A stretch of DNA of 64,000 bases from Evernia prunastri (taxonomy: Eukaryota; Ascomycota; Lecanoromycetes; Lecanorales; Parmeliaceae): the NCBI GenBank assembly GCA_003184365.1, contig NKYR01000009.1, positions 248,001-312,000 of the forward strand, given 5' to 3'. The number at the start of each line of letters is the position of its first letter. The stretch's first letter is position 1. Positions 52,687 through 64,000 of the stretch are shown here, piece after piece. The notes beneath the pieces are model-generated. The model ran no database searches and was not told the DNA's origin. It saw only the letters and a program-made list of their open reading frames with translations. The translations under genes were made by a program, and so were the position numbers.

Positions 52687-55391
52687 AGGGTGATGCAGAT
52701 GGTGGATAATGGGGCGCGCGTTGCATGGTGTTGTGAGGGGACATAACAGGAGTCGTTAGGAAGCCTACAGATACCAGGGACAGGAAAGTGGGAGCGAGGT
52801 ACGGTTTGTTTTGTTCGCATATCATATAATTTCGTTTCATGTACATGTTTGTCATCCTAGCAGGCCAAGCCTCTTTCCCCGTCCGAAGTATCTGCTAGGT
52901 CAACGTCGCGTCTAAGCGATGACCCACTAATCGCGGATTGAATCTCCAATCTTCGTCCCAGCTGTTTAGCGTCCGGAATTCCCTGAATGGCCGAAGTCAT
53001 GCCTTCAACCGCTCGTCCGTATATCTTGTTTCCAGGGTTGTCCATCATACATACTCCGTCAAAGTTGTCGATGGCTGGCCTTCTCCGTAGCCATAAATAG
53101 CGTTTCCGTTTCTGTAAGGGTTCCGGATCCCGTTAGGTCGACTCGTTTGACTATGTGACGGGTTGGAAGGAAGGGGTGAGCGGGGAGGACTTTTTTTTCT
53201 CTCTGTGCCCATTGCTGAATATAAGCTTTGGGGGATTGTTTCGGCGTTATTTTGCGCGGCTTCTAACCTTTCGACATCCCATTATGAGTTATGGAGAGGA
53301 CGATCAGAGCTTATCCTCTCTCTCACCCCCTACCTACCTACCTACAAGCGAGACATGGGAAAATATCCTGCTGCTTTGCGTAGGTTCGATAGGTGTGATG
53401 ATCGTTCTGTAAGCATGAGCGTGGGGGAACGAAAGTGTTTTGCAGTCGTTTGATTTTGCGGAGCTGGCAGTGAATATTGGACGAAGATGGGACTACGATA
53501 TCCGTTTTCTGCGATTGGGAATATCTCACTCACACACCATGGTAGGAGTTTGATATGCGGGTTTTTGAAGCAAGGAAGTGTGTAGGAAGTATCTCGATTT
53601 TTTGGATCAGTTAGATGCAGGTAGTTTTGTAGTCTTCTCACATGCTTGCAATTGATCAATAGGAGGTTATTCTGCTCGCACTTAGCGCGGATGACTAAGT
53701 AACTCTTGATAATATGTCATCATATCCGTAGCCTGCAAACACTCGATTAGATAAACATAATCAACTATATTCATGCTCAGTCTGCTATTCATTCACTGTC
53801 TGACATTTTGGTAAGTGTGACATTTTGTCGTGTCCAGAGTCCGCACGAGGACGATGATGTTCGTCTCGACCCAGGAGGAAGGTTGTGGATTCCCTACCTT
53901 GCCTTATCTACCGTAAAACCTCGAGCATTCCCATTGAGAAAGGCGACCATCAGCCGGTCTCCGTGAGGCTCACAAACACCCTCCCTTCCTTCTAGGCCAT
54001 CCTGAACGAACGAAGCTTCCGTAGCTACCCATTCGGTACGTGCTGGCCCATCGTTGACTGGGACTTAAGCCGAGGCAGGCTTTCGTTGCCTGGTGCGATC
54101 CGGACTTTCGATGAGTGATGAGCGAGATCCCGTACAAGGACATGTCTTCTCAGGTCCCTTTTCTCTGTTCTGTTCAAGTGTCTCGATATCGAATGCAGAA
54201 GTTGCAAGAACTCCGCAAAGCGCTGGGATGCTGGTGGTGGTCGATGGTCCCACGCACCCCGGTTTTCTAATTCCGTACAGGACGGGACATGGAGCGAACG
54301 CGCTTTTCGCGTCCGGTCGGTCCTGGCTTCAGTTACGCGCCCTTCCTTTCTCTTCTTCCTGTCTTCGGAGCGAGCTCCTCCTTTTTCCGCCCACCACGAA
54401 TCGTTTTCCCAGACTTATAATTTTCTTGTTGGTCTCGCGATGTTTCTTTCCGATGGTTATCATCACTGATCTGACGTTGTTCGTGCTCGATAATCCAACC
54501 ATGGAGGTGCTGGCGATCTTCCTGAATATAACGAAAATCCATGCGCCAGCCTGGCTGACCGAGCACGCGATGGGTGTTCTGTATATCCCAACTCTTGAGA
54601 AATACCCAGCCTGACCTTTCCTAGTGCGCCTCTGTACTACCTTGTACGTCTACCTGCCAAGTCAGAGCTACCGGGCTATAAATCCCATCGTCCTTCGCCA
54701 TGGTGTCCGATCATTGCATATAAAATCATGAATTTGGCGCAAGACTCTTTGTACAATGGAAGGTGTTGTACATGCGTCGCATTCGTTGCATGCCCTTCAA
54801 TCAAAGCACATTTGACTCCCGGCGTCAATATTCCATGTGGATTTAATATGCTGCGTTCGACGGTGATGATTGAGAATCAGTCAAAGCCCCGTCGGAGATC
54901 TTTTCTACGATCTTCCCCCTCAACGATTTCTTTGGTAAAATATCCTAGTTTTGCCCTGTCCGAAACATGGTCTTCAGAACATCAGTTGCCGAATATTGCT
55001 CGAGGAAAAAGTTCGCGAACGTTCTAAGCCCCCTTTATGAAAAGGCACACATTGGAGTATAACACTGATACAAAGCTGCTGAAAGATTACAGTCAATCTC
55101 CACCTTCTCGGAGAAATCTGCCCAATTCTTGTTGTGTTAATATTGGATAAATCCTGTATTCTCCACGTGAAAGGGTGACTTATATTGTCTAGACGACTGA
55201 TTTTCACCTTATATAGATGTACGGGGCCTCGCATTCCTATCTAATCGTTGCATAGCGCACCGAGCTCACTATCAATCTTGTCAACAAGACTTCTCGAACA
55301 GTATGATTCTATTGACAGAGTCACAAAACATTTCTCCTTTTTCAGCGCAGTGAAAATATACTTGAATTCTTTCAAGATCGACAGCCCTAAA
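52687..55391. other. Gene-poor region right of the cyclase
   Basis: No supported gene. There is a (CTAC)n tetranucleotide tract at about 53330-53345 and an AT-rich tract at 53690-53780. A plus-strand frame of 173 codons (54093-54614) has no coding character I trust. This begins the decayed right end of the window. Confidence 0.45.
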
Positions 55392-57149
55392 TCAAGTAAT
55401 CGAGGAGGAGCGTTCTGGCATTGAGTCCTCGATCTCGAATATTGCCGCTGACTTAAGAAGGTCAGTGGGGATGGTGATATCTAGTGTGACATCTGGTTTG
55501 GAAGACTTGGGCTTAGGGCGCTTGTTTGAGTCAGAATACGACGAAACCCGAGAATCCTCCTGTCGTTGGCGTTTCTTTGATCCAGAATGCTTGTTCGCGT
55601 CGGCCGTCGCTTCAGGCTACACAGACATATCTTTCGGCAGCTGGATCTCCATCTATCTGAGCCCATTACCATCTCATTCCCAGCAGTCCCTGCATGAGAA
55701 TTGAGGTAAAATTTGTAGGAAAGACGGGATGGCATTCGTAATCACGAACACAATGGCTAAGCATCGCTGTACTTTTGGCATCCTTGCCATCCACAGATAT
55801 ACTTATGTTCAAATTCTGATTCGGATATTCATCACTCAAGAAGAAGCACGCTCGAGAAGGGTGACATCCGACACTTCACCGATCAGAACCTGGCGAGGAG
55901 TGGGGACTGTTACATGTCAGGACCCACATCAGTATGCGGGAAACTTGACGGCCATCTGTAAGTTCTCTCCTTTATCGTCTTGCCTTTTCCAAATCTGGCG
56001 GCTCTGTTCTTTGTGTCTCCATTCAACACGAAGAGAGTTGTGTTAGCTCAGTGTTGATGTTGTTCATAGACAACATTTGAAAAAGGCTAGCCACCAAGTG
56101 TTTCGATAATAACGGCAGAAAAAACGTCCCACCGCTTGTGCAAGGCATAAGACCTGGCGAAGGCGTTCTCTCAGATTGCCTCCATTGTTCTATAACGATT
56201 TTATCTTTGAGTCCCTTCTTTTCGCACCAGTCCAAAGCATTCGAAGGTACCCGGACGTGGTGTTTCGCCATGTATGTAGGAAGCAAAGCGCTACGATATT
56301 TAATATGCTCGAGAATTACGAATCCTATTCTGCCTGCATAGTCGGTTGTGCGTTTGATACCGAAAATACGGAATACTGCCTCTCTGTCTTTGACCGTCAT
56401 TGTTGATATATAATCGACGGCAGATTTGACATTGAATACGGCTTTATCTTTCGATGCGATCTTTCTCGTTATGATCGTTGACGACGCGAAAGCGTTATTA
56501 TTCTCGTCACTTGATTCAGAGTCACTAAAGATGATTATCTGTGACTTGATAGTCTTACTGCGTTTCGCTGAAGATGGAGATGCGAGAGAACTGACTTTTC
56601 GAGTATGCTTGATCTTTGTCTTAAGAGCGGGTTTGAACTTAGAGACTGAGGTGATAATACGGGCTTTGCTCTTGACGACGATTCTACTCGATGATCTCAC
56701 AGACGCAGACTCTGATTCGAACTTCGAAACGTCGTCTTCGTCACTTGGGAATTAAGTTGCAAACTTATTATCGACGACGAGAAGCTATGCGATCTGATCA
56801 AATGCGTTCGAAGATAAGTTGCTAGCGACAGCGATGATGGCGACGATCTTTTGAGTCGTCGAGGCGAAAGCATTATCATCGTCTTCGTTATCGTCGTCAG
56901 TCGTAGTATTTGATACGTAGAAGTTTCGAGATACGACGAAACGAGAAGATTGGACGGAGAGGGCTGATGGAGCTATGATATTGACGACGGCGATGACAAG
57001 TTCTTGCGCTCGTGCTTGCGCGATATACTTATCGTATATATTGTGATTCATCCGCGCGATTCTAGCAGTCATTAAATATATCATTCCTTCGTTATTGACA
57101 GCCTTGATACGCTCATCGAAAGGCTGTGATTTGACGAATTCTTTGACAA

Positions 57150-57560
57150 ATATTCATATCGAGGATATGACCAGCAGCGACGTTTTCACGAAGAGCAGAG
57201 TTGATAAGACGTCGAGCATCCTCGTATAATGCTTCGCTTGATTGTCAGCACTCGTTGACTTTTATCCGCAATTGATAGGCCCAACCGTTAAGAATAACAT
57301 GGATTCCGCAGGCATTGATGCCCCACATCTGCCGAGACACTTTCAGCTGCCATTCCTTTGCAAATTGTGATCGTCGACCATCCATCCATCCGGAGTATCG
57401 GGCGATGTTGCGTATTATCCTTCTTGTCCTCCAACAATTCGTCTTTGGCAGTTGGATCCCTCGCGTTCGCTCACTCGCGCCTCGATTTCTCTCCAAACAT
57501 CTGTCGATAGTCATTAGCGCAACGGTCGTCGATTATTGCTGCTCACTGTACCGATTGGAC
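57150..57560 (-). pseudogene. Ulp1-like (C48) cysteine protease remnant
   Basis: The minus strand has W-QLKVSRQMWGINACGIHVIL followed by NGWAYQLRIKVN and, after a TAG/TGA-type stop, EALYEDARRLINSALRENV. This matches the catalytic-cysteine block of Ulp1-type peptidases (NGxDCGxxVxLNAW...), with DCG changed to ACG, and the helix that follows it. The histidine-containing half upstream is worn beyond recognition. Confidence 0.5.
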
Positions 57561-57574
57561 ATTGGAGGGGACAT

Positions 57575-57829
57575 TTATAAAGATTGGGCAATGAGGGCCA
57601 ACGTGACGATGTGGTGTACCACAAACTCTTTGAAGTCCTTGCGCGGCTTCTCCATAATCACGCGTTTGTAGTCTTTCTGTAGGTTGATAGCGATCGAGCT
57701 GACTTCCACACTGGTTACGAGCACCTGAACCGGATTGTCTGGGTCATTGAAGACCGTCACGCCCTCCTCACGTTCCTTAAGCTTGTGTTTGAAGCGAATG
57801 CTTATGATGTTGAATCCATGTACCAACAT
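57575..57829 (-). pseudogene. SNF2-family helicase C-terminal remnant
   Basis: The minus strand reads GFNIISIRFKHKLKEREEGV, then FNDPDNPVQVLVTSVEVSSI and AINLQ. This is the helicase motif IV-V region of SNF2-family proteins as found in fungal Rad5/SNF2-like genes (FNDPxxPVQVLVTSxRxSxxxxNLQ). The expected motif VI (GRxHRxGQ) is not preserved downstream, and the frame closes soon after. Confidence 0.6.
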
Positions 57830-60151
57830 CGGGCCTCAACTGACGCTCGATTGCAAATAATCTGCCTGTGAAGTGTGAGAGTATCAATATACTCGTTAAC
57901 TCTATCAATTGGCCACTAAAAAACAGCTTTGATGTCTTTGATAGCCTTGTCGACATGAGGCACGTGTATGATTCCCGATTGCAGACTTTGTGTCTTTCCA
58001 GATTTCTTTACTCCTTTAAAGTAAGCCTTGTCTTGTCTAATTCTTGAGTATGAGGAAACTCGTTCTCTGAGGGGCCCAATTCTTTAGCGGTAGATTGGGT
58101 AGAGATGGGATAGTCTGATTGATCGATCTAAACTATGAGGACGCCGCAAGAGCGGCGCACTGAAACAGTCTTTGAAAAACGAAGCTGAGCTCAGTATCTG
58201 CGTAGGCATAGCAGTTTGAATCTTGATTAACTGAGTTTTTTTGTTTGTTTCACCAAACCGTGTAGCCGTTGACTACTCGACGAATCTTGCGTCAGGAAAA
58301 TATCATGAGTAGCGAAGCTTCACATAAATGATGCCAACATCCTTCCTATTCAGGAAAATCTGGAGACTTCCCATTTCAGACATCGACTCTGGGAGTGCGA
58401 AACCCAAGTCAGCTCATCATGTTCATCTGCACAAACAGTCTCACGCGCAGCTGGGCCTCGTCTTTGATCCTTCGGAGTTTGCTTGGATCTTGAATAAAAT
58501 TTTATTCAGTTGCAGTGCTGACTTCTGTGCGTTCTCCTGGGTCGAGCCGCTTATCTAGAGAGCGCTCTCGGATAAATCGCCACCAGTTCTGCCCATGCCC
58601 TTCTGGTACCTTCTGACGCATCCCATTAGAATGCATCCATGCCCAATCCTATCCTGATGTCGTACCATCTACGCCTTCATAATCGGAACATAAGAAAGTT
58701 GAATTTGCTCTTGGTTTTAGTAATAGTTTGGTGACGTCCTTTGTCTTGAGCTGATGCATGGTTCGATCTGCCAGAATCATAAAGTTCTCTTCGTCACAAT
58801 CATCGACAGCATCTTCCTCTCCAGTGTCAATGGGTAAGCGTAGAGGCGAGCCCTGGCGGAGCTTCAGTTAGCTGGATAGAAGTGCCGATCGGACGACGTG
58901 AAGGGCTGGGCAAATGTGTTTGCGAAGCATCGACAGTCTCCGAGGTCGATGAGGCGAGCCGTGGATTTTGTGGGGGTCGTAGGTGAGGTGGTAGGGAACA
59001 TGTTTTCCTGATGTGTATTATCTCTTCAAAAAGCACATGTCTGAAGCCAACGAATCAACCCGCCTTGTCAGGGTTAGTGAAGTCTGAGCATAATTTGAGT
59101 CTGCTTCCACAAGAGCGTGGCCTGCAATTGAACCCTTCGAAATTGTCCCCGCAAGTCCGCTTCAAGCACTCAACATATTGATCTTCGTCCACCTAAATTA
59201 AATCGAACGTTAGCGGTGGAAAATCGACCGAGAATTGCCATCCTAGACTCATAATTGGCTTCCTCCAAGGTCGGATTCTCCTTGACATCAGCTCGTCGAT
59301 TTATTCGTTGATGGCCTGAGATCTCAAGATACCCTCAAACTCATCCGCTCCTTTCGTAGACCGAGGGTTACATCCTACCTTCTTCCCTCAAGGCGCTTGA
59401 CCTCCTGGGTACAGTCAAAGAGGATACCCATAAGTCATTTTCACGTTTTCTGCTCGATCTTCTAGCGAAATACCTCGAAGAATTCTTGGCGTACAGCGCA
59501 CTACGCTCACGTTCGAGACCGCATACCCCACCGCACCGCCGAAGGAAAAACCTCGAATGATAGCTTCGGCTTGAGTCTTGAGCGGGAAAGGGAGCATTGG
59601 GAGCCTTGGAGGTTGATTTGGGAATAAATTCTCACGTTCAAGTGACAGAGACGAGGTTAGCGATTGGTATGAAATGTATAATGTCAGCTGAAGCCAAACT
59701 TCCTTTCGACGGGAGAACATATATGTTATACTCGTTGCGAATCTGGCATTATCGAAGGGAAAAGAAACTTTTGGGGTTGCAAAATGACTGGTGCTAGACT
59801 AGATTCTACCGAGTTCATTTGATTTGGAATAGTCGAGTCTGTTGGCGACGTAAACTTCAATCTCTTTCTTTGCTTTTTTGCCTCTCCGTTACAGAGCTTT
59901 CTCTGATGAATGTGAGGTTTCTGCTCAAAGATGAAAGAAGAAAAGGGGGCACTTGAGCTCAAAGCCTTTGTAGCCTGGCCGTTCTTGACATCGCTTAAGA
60001 CGTTGATGTCGCTGCGCTTTGTGATTTTCCTGATTGCATTCTCCTCCAAAGTCAAAGTTCACAGACGAGGAAGCTTTGAATGAATATCTTTCTGTCTTCG
60101 CCGCAGCGGCCCGACAAGAGAAACTTTAGAATGTTGTCCATTTTTCGACAT

Positions 60152-63100
60152 CTTGCTTATCATTCCTTCGCCGACAGTGCAGGATACTTGTCATCAGCCT
60201 CCTGTTGATGTACTGCATGAAATGAATGACGGACTTGATGGCAATCGTGGGCATATGTGCATGTTTTACCGCCTACCGGTTTCGAAAATTGCTAGTTGCT
60301 GAGATATGATCTGCATGTCACTCTGATACAGCATCAGGTAGAGGTGCAAGTTCGTCGTTGGCGCGGTAGGTCTCACCCACTCCTCCCCATAATTAAGGAC
60401 TATGGGTGGCCCTTTTATGGTTACACCCCACTGTATCGCGACTCGAGGCTACTCAGAGCACCCGTTCGATCTGTGCTAGGAAGAACATCATGGGCCAGCA
60501 GCCGGATCAACCGCTACCATGAAATAGAGCGCTTCCATCTGGCACGAGGTCCCAACGCAAGCTCGATGCGGTGTACTCATGTTTTCAGCTTGGTTTCTTC
60601 GTGGTGACGAGGCTGACAAATATGATTCTGTATTCATCACCTTGTGATAAATCAATAATTATTATTTGCTTAACACCGCCGTATCTATATTTCTTTATCC
60701 TCTTCGTAAGTAGCCTCTTCTACTCGCTACAGTCTGTGATCACAGCGATATCATCTTAATTGAAGTCAATAAAAATAAGCTTCAAGATCGCGCTATCGAT
60801 TGCATCGATCTCTGAAGTATTTCAGCTGCTTTCGACTTCGCGTTGATCCACTTCAGATTGTATTTATAGAAAGAGACGATTGAAGGGGGAACATCGCTAT
60901 ATAGACGTAGCAATCTTGTCAGAGGTAAATATCTGTCGCAAATCAACTGTCGTTGAACGCGTGGGAAAAATTTATAAACGCGGGGCTATGCTGATTCTTA
61001 TCTTAGTGATCTTATCGTTGTTGCAGTCTTCGAATCTCTCAATCTTTCAATTCGCGTCCATGGCAGTGAGAGCGGGCTGAAAGTCTGATGGGAATTTAGT
61101 TCTTAGGATCTTTATGTGGAGTTTTTGAGCTCTGTCAATGGCTTCCCCTCCCATAGGCATCCATCGTGACGACGTATGCAAATCAGGGGAATTATCGCTT
61201 CAAATATCTTCAACGCATTCTGAGACTGAACTTTTGCTTCGAGACTTTTGGTTTTCTCGGCGTGTTTCTCGACATGTCTGCTTAGAGTCTTCAGTTCAAC
61301 TGGATGAAGGTGATGAAGAGCATGAAGGAAGTATTTTCCAAATCTAGATTCGAGACTCACTTAGCAGACTTAGGCTTTGTCCTGTGTATTTTCACAGAAT
61401 AGGTAGGATCAAGGCATCGTGCAGTGTGGGTGACGATACAGCTCTTAGCTTCTCTATCATGTTTGAATCTTACAAGGATCGATTTCTAATGAAGCATAGA
61501 GTTAATTCAGAAGTATTCAAAACCTTCAGCATCTGTAGAAAATTGATCGAAGGAATTGCGAAAAACCCTAGTTAGTTTCTAAGTTTCGCTGAGGCCCGCT
61601 TCGTTGTTGGCCTTTGAAAAAAAAAAAAAGCGCCCGTACCCGGAGCAATATCAAGGATTAGATAGGTGTCTGGTCTGTTTCTCTTTCTTCTCAAGATCCT
61701 TCTTTTGTCTTTCAGGGTGGATCTGTACTCTCTGGGGTCCCAGTGCGAGGTTTGCAATAACACGCTAGCGGCGTTCGGCGATCCCATCGGAAACGGATGC
61801 ACTGTTGGATGCGCTGTTGACAGTCGAGTGATGTTGTCGAGAGACCTTTGCTAGTGCTGCCGCAAGGGTGGGCAGCTCTTCGAGACATTTACGGCTGCAG
61901 TGAGGGGAGGGAAAGTGGATTTCGACGCATGGGATGTTGACAGTGATGCGGAAGTGGGCTTGACAGTGGTGGGCTCGCTGATCGACATAGGCTACTCACC
62001 GATTTCATAGCGTCTGATGGCAGGTGCCACCTCGGGCAGAAGAGCAATGTCGTCGGCTTACATTGTGAGAGCATGAGTCCACTCTGAAACTTTACGGAGC
62101 TTTCCCGTAATCTTAATTATTTTATGAGACCAGTTGTATCTTTCCTTCAGCTACTTTGTCTTTGGCCCTAGGAAGATCTGAGCTGCGTGCGTTGTTGCAT
62201 CATGAGGAAAGTTATACTGTTATAAGATAGAAGTTATATTAATCACGAAGAAATCAAGGTAAATAATCTCTCACTGGATTTCTTTTTTTTTTGTCTCTTT
62301 GAATCAAAAATCAGTACAATCCACCCAAAAAGCACATCTCTCAATTATGGCCTTGTGGCCTCCAAAAGAGGCACATCTGCCAGAAATCTCTTGCCCGATC
62401 AGACGTAACATTGGTAGCAATGTTATTGTAGTACATGGAGCTGAGGGTTACCGCGGTGATTGAACTATCGGCAGAAATTTCTCGAAATCTGGCTCTGAAA
62501 ATGGCGCTAACCTCACCCGTGCGGAGCATCCAATGAGGGATGTTATGGCCCTTAGGAAGCGGGAACTAGTTCTGGAACGCGACCTGGTTGCAGCTTCTGA
62601 TAATGCGAGCCAGTAAGACTCGAGAAATCTATGAGAAAAGAGATTAATCAGTTTCTTGTAATTATAAATGACTGTGATGGTCGGCGTGTCTGGACTCATC
62701 TCATCAGCAGGGACGAGTGATGAAAAGCCCTACGAAGCTATTGCAAATTGAGTCTGGAATAAACTTATAGATGCGGAGATGAAACTACTCTCATCAATCG
62801 TATGGATCTCATGTTAAGCAAATCCGAGCAGGTTCGGGGACGACTGTGGTACAATGGCCGGGTCTTCTGGACTATTGGACTCTATACTATTGTCGAGACT
62901 GAAGCCATTCCACTTGAGATTTTGATAGATACTATTGACATCAACGGGATCGCAATCCAAGTCGTCAATGCCACGATGTTGTCAAGATTCATTCCGATGA
63001 GTCAGATTGTCCAGGGGAGATCTGTGGCGCTGGCTTATCTCTGCAACTTGCGAGATGGAATAGAGCGGAGCTGAAATGGTGGTTCCACTCGCTACTGATG

Positions 63101-63236
63101 ATTTGGCCGTCGTATTGAGTCAAGTCTTGACGAGACTGCCGATAGAGAGGGTGTAGAGGAGAGCATGCATTGTTGGAGACATGTAGCCGTTGAAGCAGAC
63201 GGTAGGACACCGAGTTGGATTGGCTGCGGAAACTCG
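60152..63236. other. Decayed AT-rich region
   Basis: No intact gene. Minus-strand scraps with protein character occur at 61112-61360 (RFGKYFLHALHHLHPVELKT) and around 60900-61060 (DCNNDKITKIRISIAPRL). Homopolymer A and T runs occur at 61617-61629 and 62282-62292. It looks like more decayed repeats. Confidence 0.4.
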
Positions 63237-63713
63237 TTACCCCCGCATTATCTTGAGCTTTTTGAGCTGCAAGGTCAGCAACCTTACAAGTCTGACGAGC
63301 TTGACGGTCGAGAATAACTTTTCAAATTGTCTAATGAGGGTAGGCATCCTTTGCTTCTCTTTAGAGTTCTTAGGCAGCGGGCCGAAAACTAAATCTCCTA
63401 ATTGAGCACCACTGTCCATTTGGTGTGAGAAATCCGCTTCTGCTTACATTGGGATCGCCCAATATGAATTCGAAGCATCGAACATGGAATATACTCCGAA
63501 GCCCGGGGTAATGAGCGTATCTACCACTTCTTGAAGGTGGTGCGCGGGGTCGTCAATTTTCATGGTGTACCCATTTACTGGCATAAAGTTATGTAAATTC
63601 ATGAACTTCACAGTCAGCGGTCTCTTGATCTCCATGAGCTTGTCGATCAGCAGCTTCTTGAGCTTCTTGAGCTGCACGATTTCGGCGCGTCTCGATCCTA
63701 GGGCTGGCTTCAC
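63237..63713 (-). mobile_element. Ty3/Gypsy-type reverse transcriptase remnant
   Basis: The minus strand encodes EVVDTLITPGFGVYSMFDAS and NSYWAIPM, then TAA. After a gap with a frame change comes QLGDLVFGPLPKNSKEKQRM with PTLI. These are the reverse-transcriptase palm blocks of fungal Ty3/Gypsy-like pol proteins (motif with DASNxYWAIPM, and the later FxDLVFGPLP block). The YVDD-type active-site block is not recognisable, and stops interrupt the frame, so it is inactive. Related worn frames continue to the right edge of the window. Confidence 0.55.
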
Positions 63714-64000
63714 AGCCCGCTTCTTTTTTTCTGTTCAAGACAGGCCGAGCGTTGGACTTCTTCTTGCGTCGTCTCACAGGCGTCGTGTTCGGTATTTGAA
63801 TGTAGTACTCTGGTTCACCAATGGAATCCATGCTTGATGGAGTAATGTGTGCATCACGGTATGATCACAACGTCTTCTCAGGGGTTCATAATGTACAACA
63901 ATACAACCAGGAGCCATTTGCGACACAAACAGTGTATGCATATTGTCCAGCATTGAGTTCCTCGCCCTCTCTAATGACAAATCGGATCGCACAGACATCG
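63714..64000. other. Window edge, probably continuing pol remnant
   Basis: Minus-strand frames (63774-63998) are open but worn. The 5' part of the Gypsy-type remnant probably extends out of the window here. Confidence 0.35.

Larger units (their letters stand above)
55392..60151 (-). pseudogene. Decayed large ORF with SNF2 and Ulp1-like pieces
   Basis: Successive minus-strand frames over 4.8 kb read as one decayed multidomain ORF. It begins at MSKNGQHSKVSLVGPL (60151), continues with TLEENAIRKITKRSDINVLS after a TGA, then GEEDAVDDCDEENFMILADR near 58.8 kb. The SNF2 C-terminal helicase piece (57.8-57.6 kb) and a Ulp1/C48 protease piece (57.5-57.2 kb) follow, then a Ser/Lys/Asp-rich region (57.1-56.0 kb). 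It ends with SKPDVTLDITIPTDLLKSAA and a stop at 55392-55394. The interrupting stops are mostly TAG, TAA or TGA where Gln, Arg or Trp would fit, as C-to-T changes produce. The SNF2 plus Ulp1 combination occurs in fungal repeat families; I infer a repetitive, RIP-damaged element rather than a host gene. Confidence 0.5.

Noticed and set aside
54093..54614. 173-codon plus-strand ORF in the gene-poor region
   Set aside because: No signal, domain or sensible composition; it lies in decayed DNA.
1..64000. CRISPR arrays, bacterial operons or rRNA genes
   Set aside because: None seen; the window is eukaryotic nuclear DNA with spliceosomal introns.

Overview
This is filamentous ascomycete (Pezizomycotina-type) nuclear DNA. 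Most genes have short GT-AG introns of about 45-130 nt with CTNAC/TGAC-like branch sites. The gene families (fungal Zn2Cys6 regulator, RTA1-type membrane protein, chimeric CPS/KS-type diterpene cyclase) point to the same group. I cannot name the species.

Left part (0.7-24.7 kb): mostly conserved housekeeping genes. They are AP-1 mu, NOB1, NOP10 (67 codons in four exons), ceramide glucosyltransferase, SEN2, the U6 snRNA and the CAF-1 large subunit. Several act in RNA or ribosome maturation: NOB1 and NOP10 converge, and SEN2 lies just downstream of U6. Between them are three poorly recognised minus-strand genes, a Cys-rich single-pass membrane protein, a flavin monooxygenase with a one-base frameshift, and a broken fungal rhodopsin-like gene fragment.

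Middle (25.6-33 kb): an accessory set made of a secreted eight-cysteine protein, a Zn2Cys6 regulator, an RTA1-like membrane protein and a glutathione S-transferase. A 3.3 kb stretch with no convincing gene follows.

The most unusual part is 36.3-42.3 kb. It holds a same-strand array of five related small genes that I do not recognise. They share two Cys/His zinc-finger-like segments and a conserved C-terminal block. Two of the five are damaged: copy 1 has a TGG-to-TAG-type stop near its start, and another copy lost its N-terminal half and has an internal stop.

Right part (43.4-52.7 kb): a methyltransferase and a KANL3/Tex30-like alpha/beta hydrolase diverge from a shared promoter. A multi-pass membrane protein with a Ser-rich tail follows. 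Then comes a 1276-codon open frame for a bifunctional-type diterpene cyclase whose class II motif reads DADN instead of DxDD and which has a long disordered C-terminal tail.

From about 52.7 kb to the end the DNA is gene-poor and decayed. Minus-strand remnants read as a large ORF with SNF2-helicase and Ulp1-type (C48) protease pieces interrupted by stops of the C-to-T kind, as repeat-induced point mutation (RIP) would leave. A Ty3/Gypsy reverse-transcriptase remnant lies at the right edge.

Exon boundaries are manual splice calls without transcript data.
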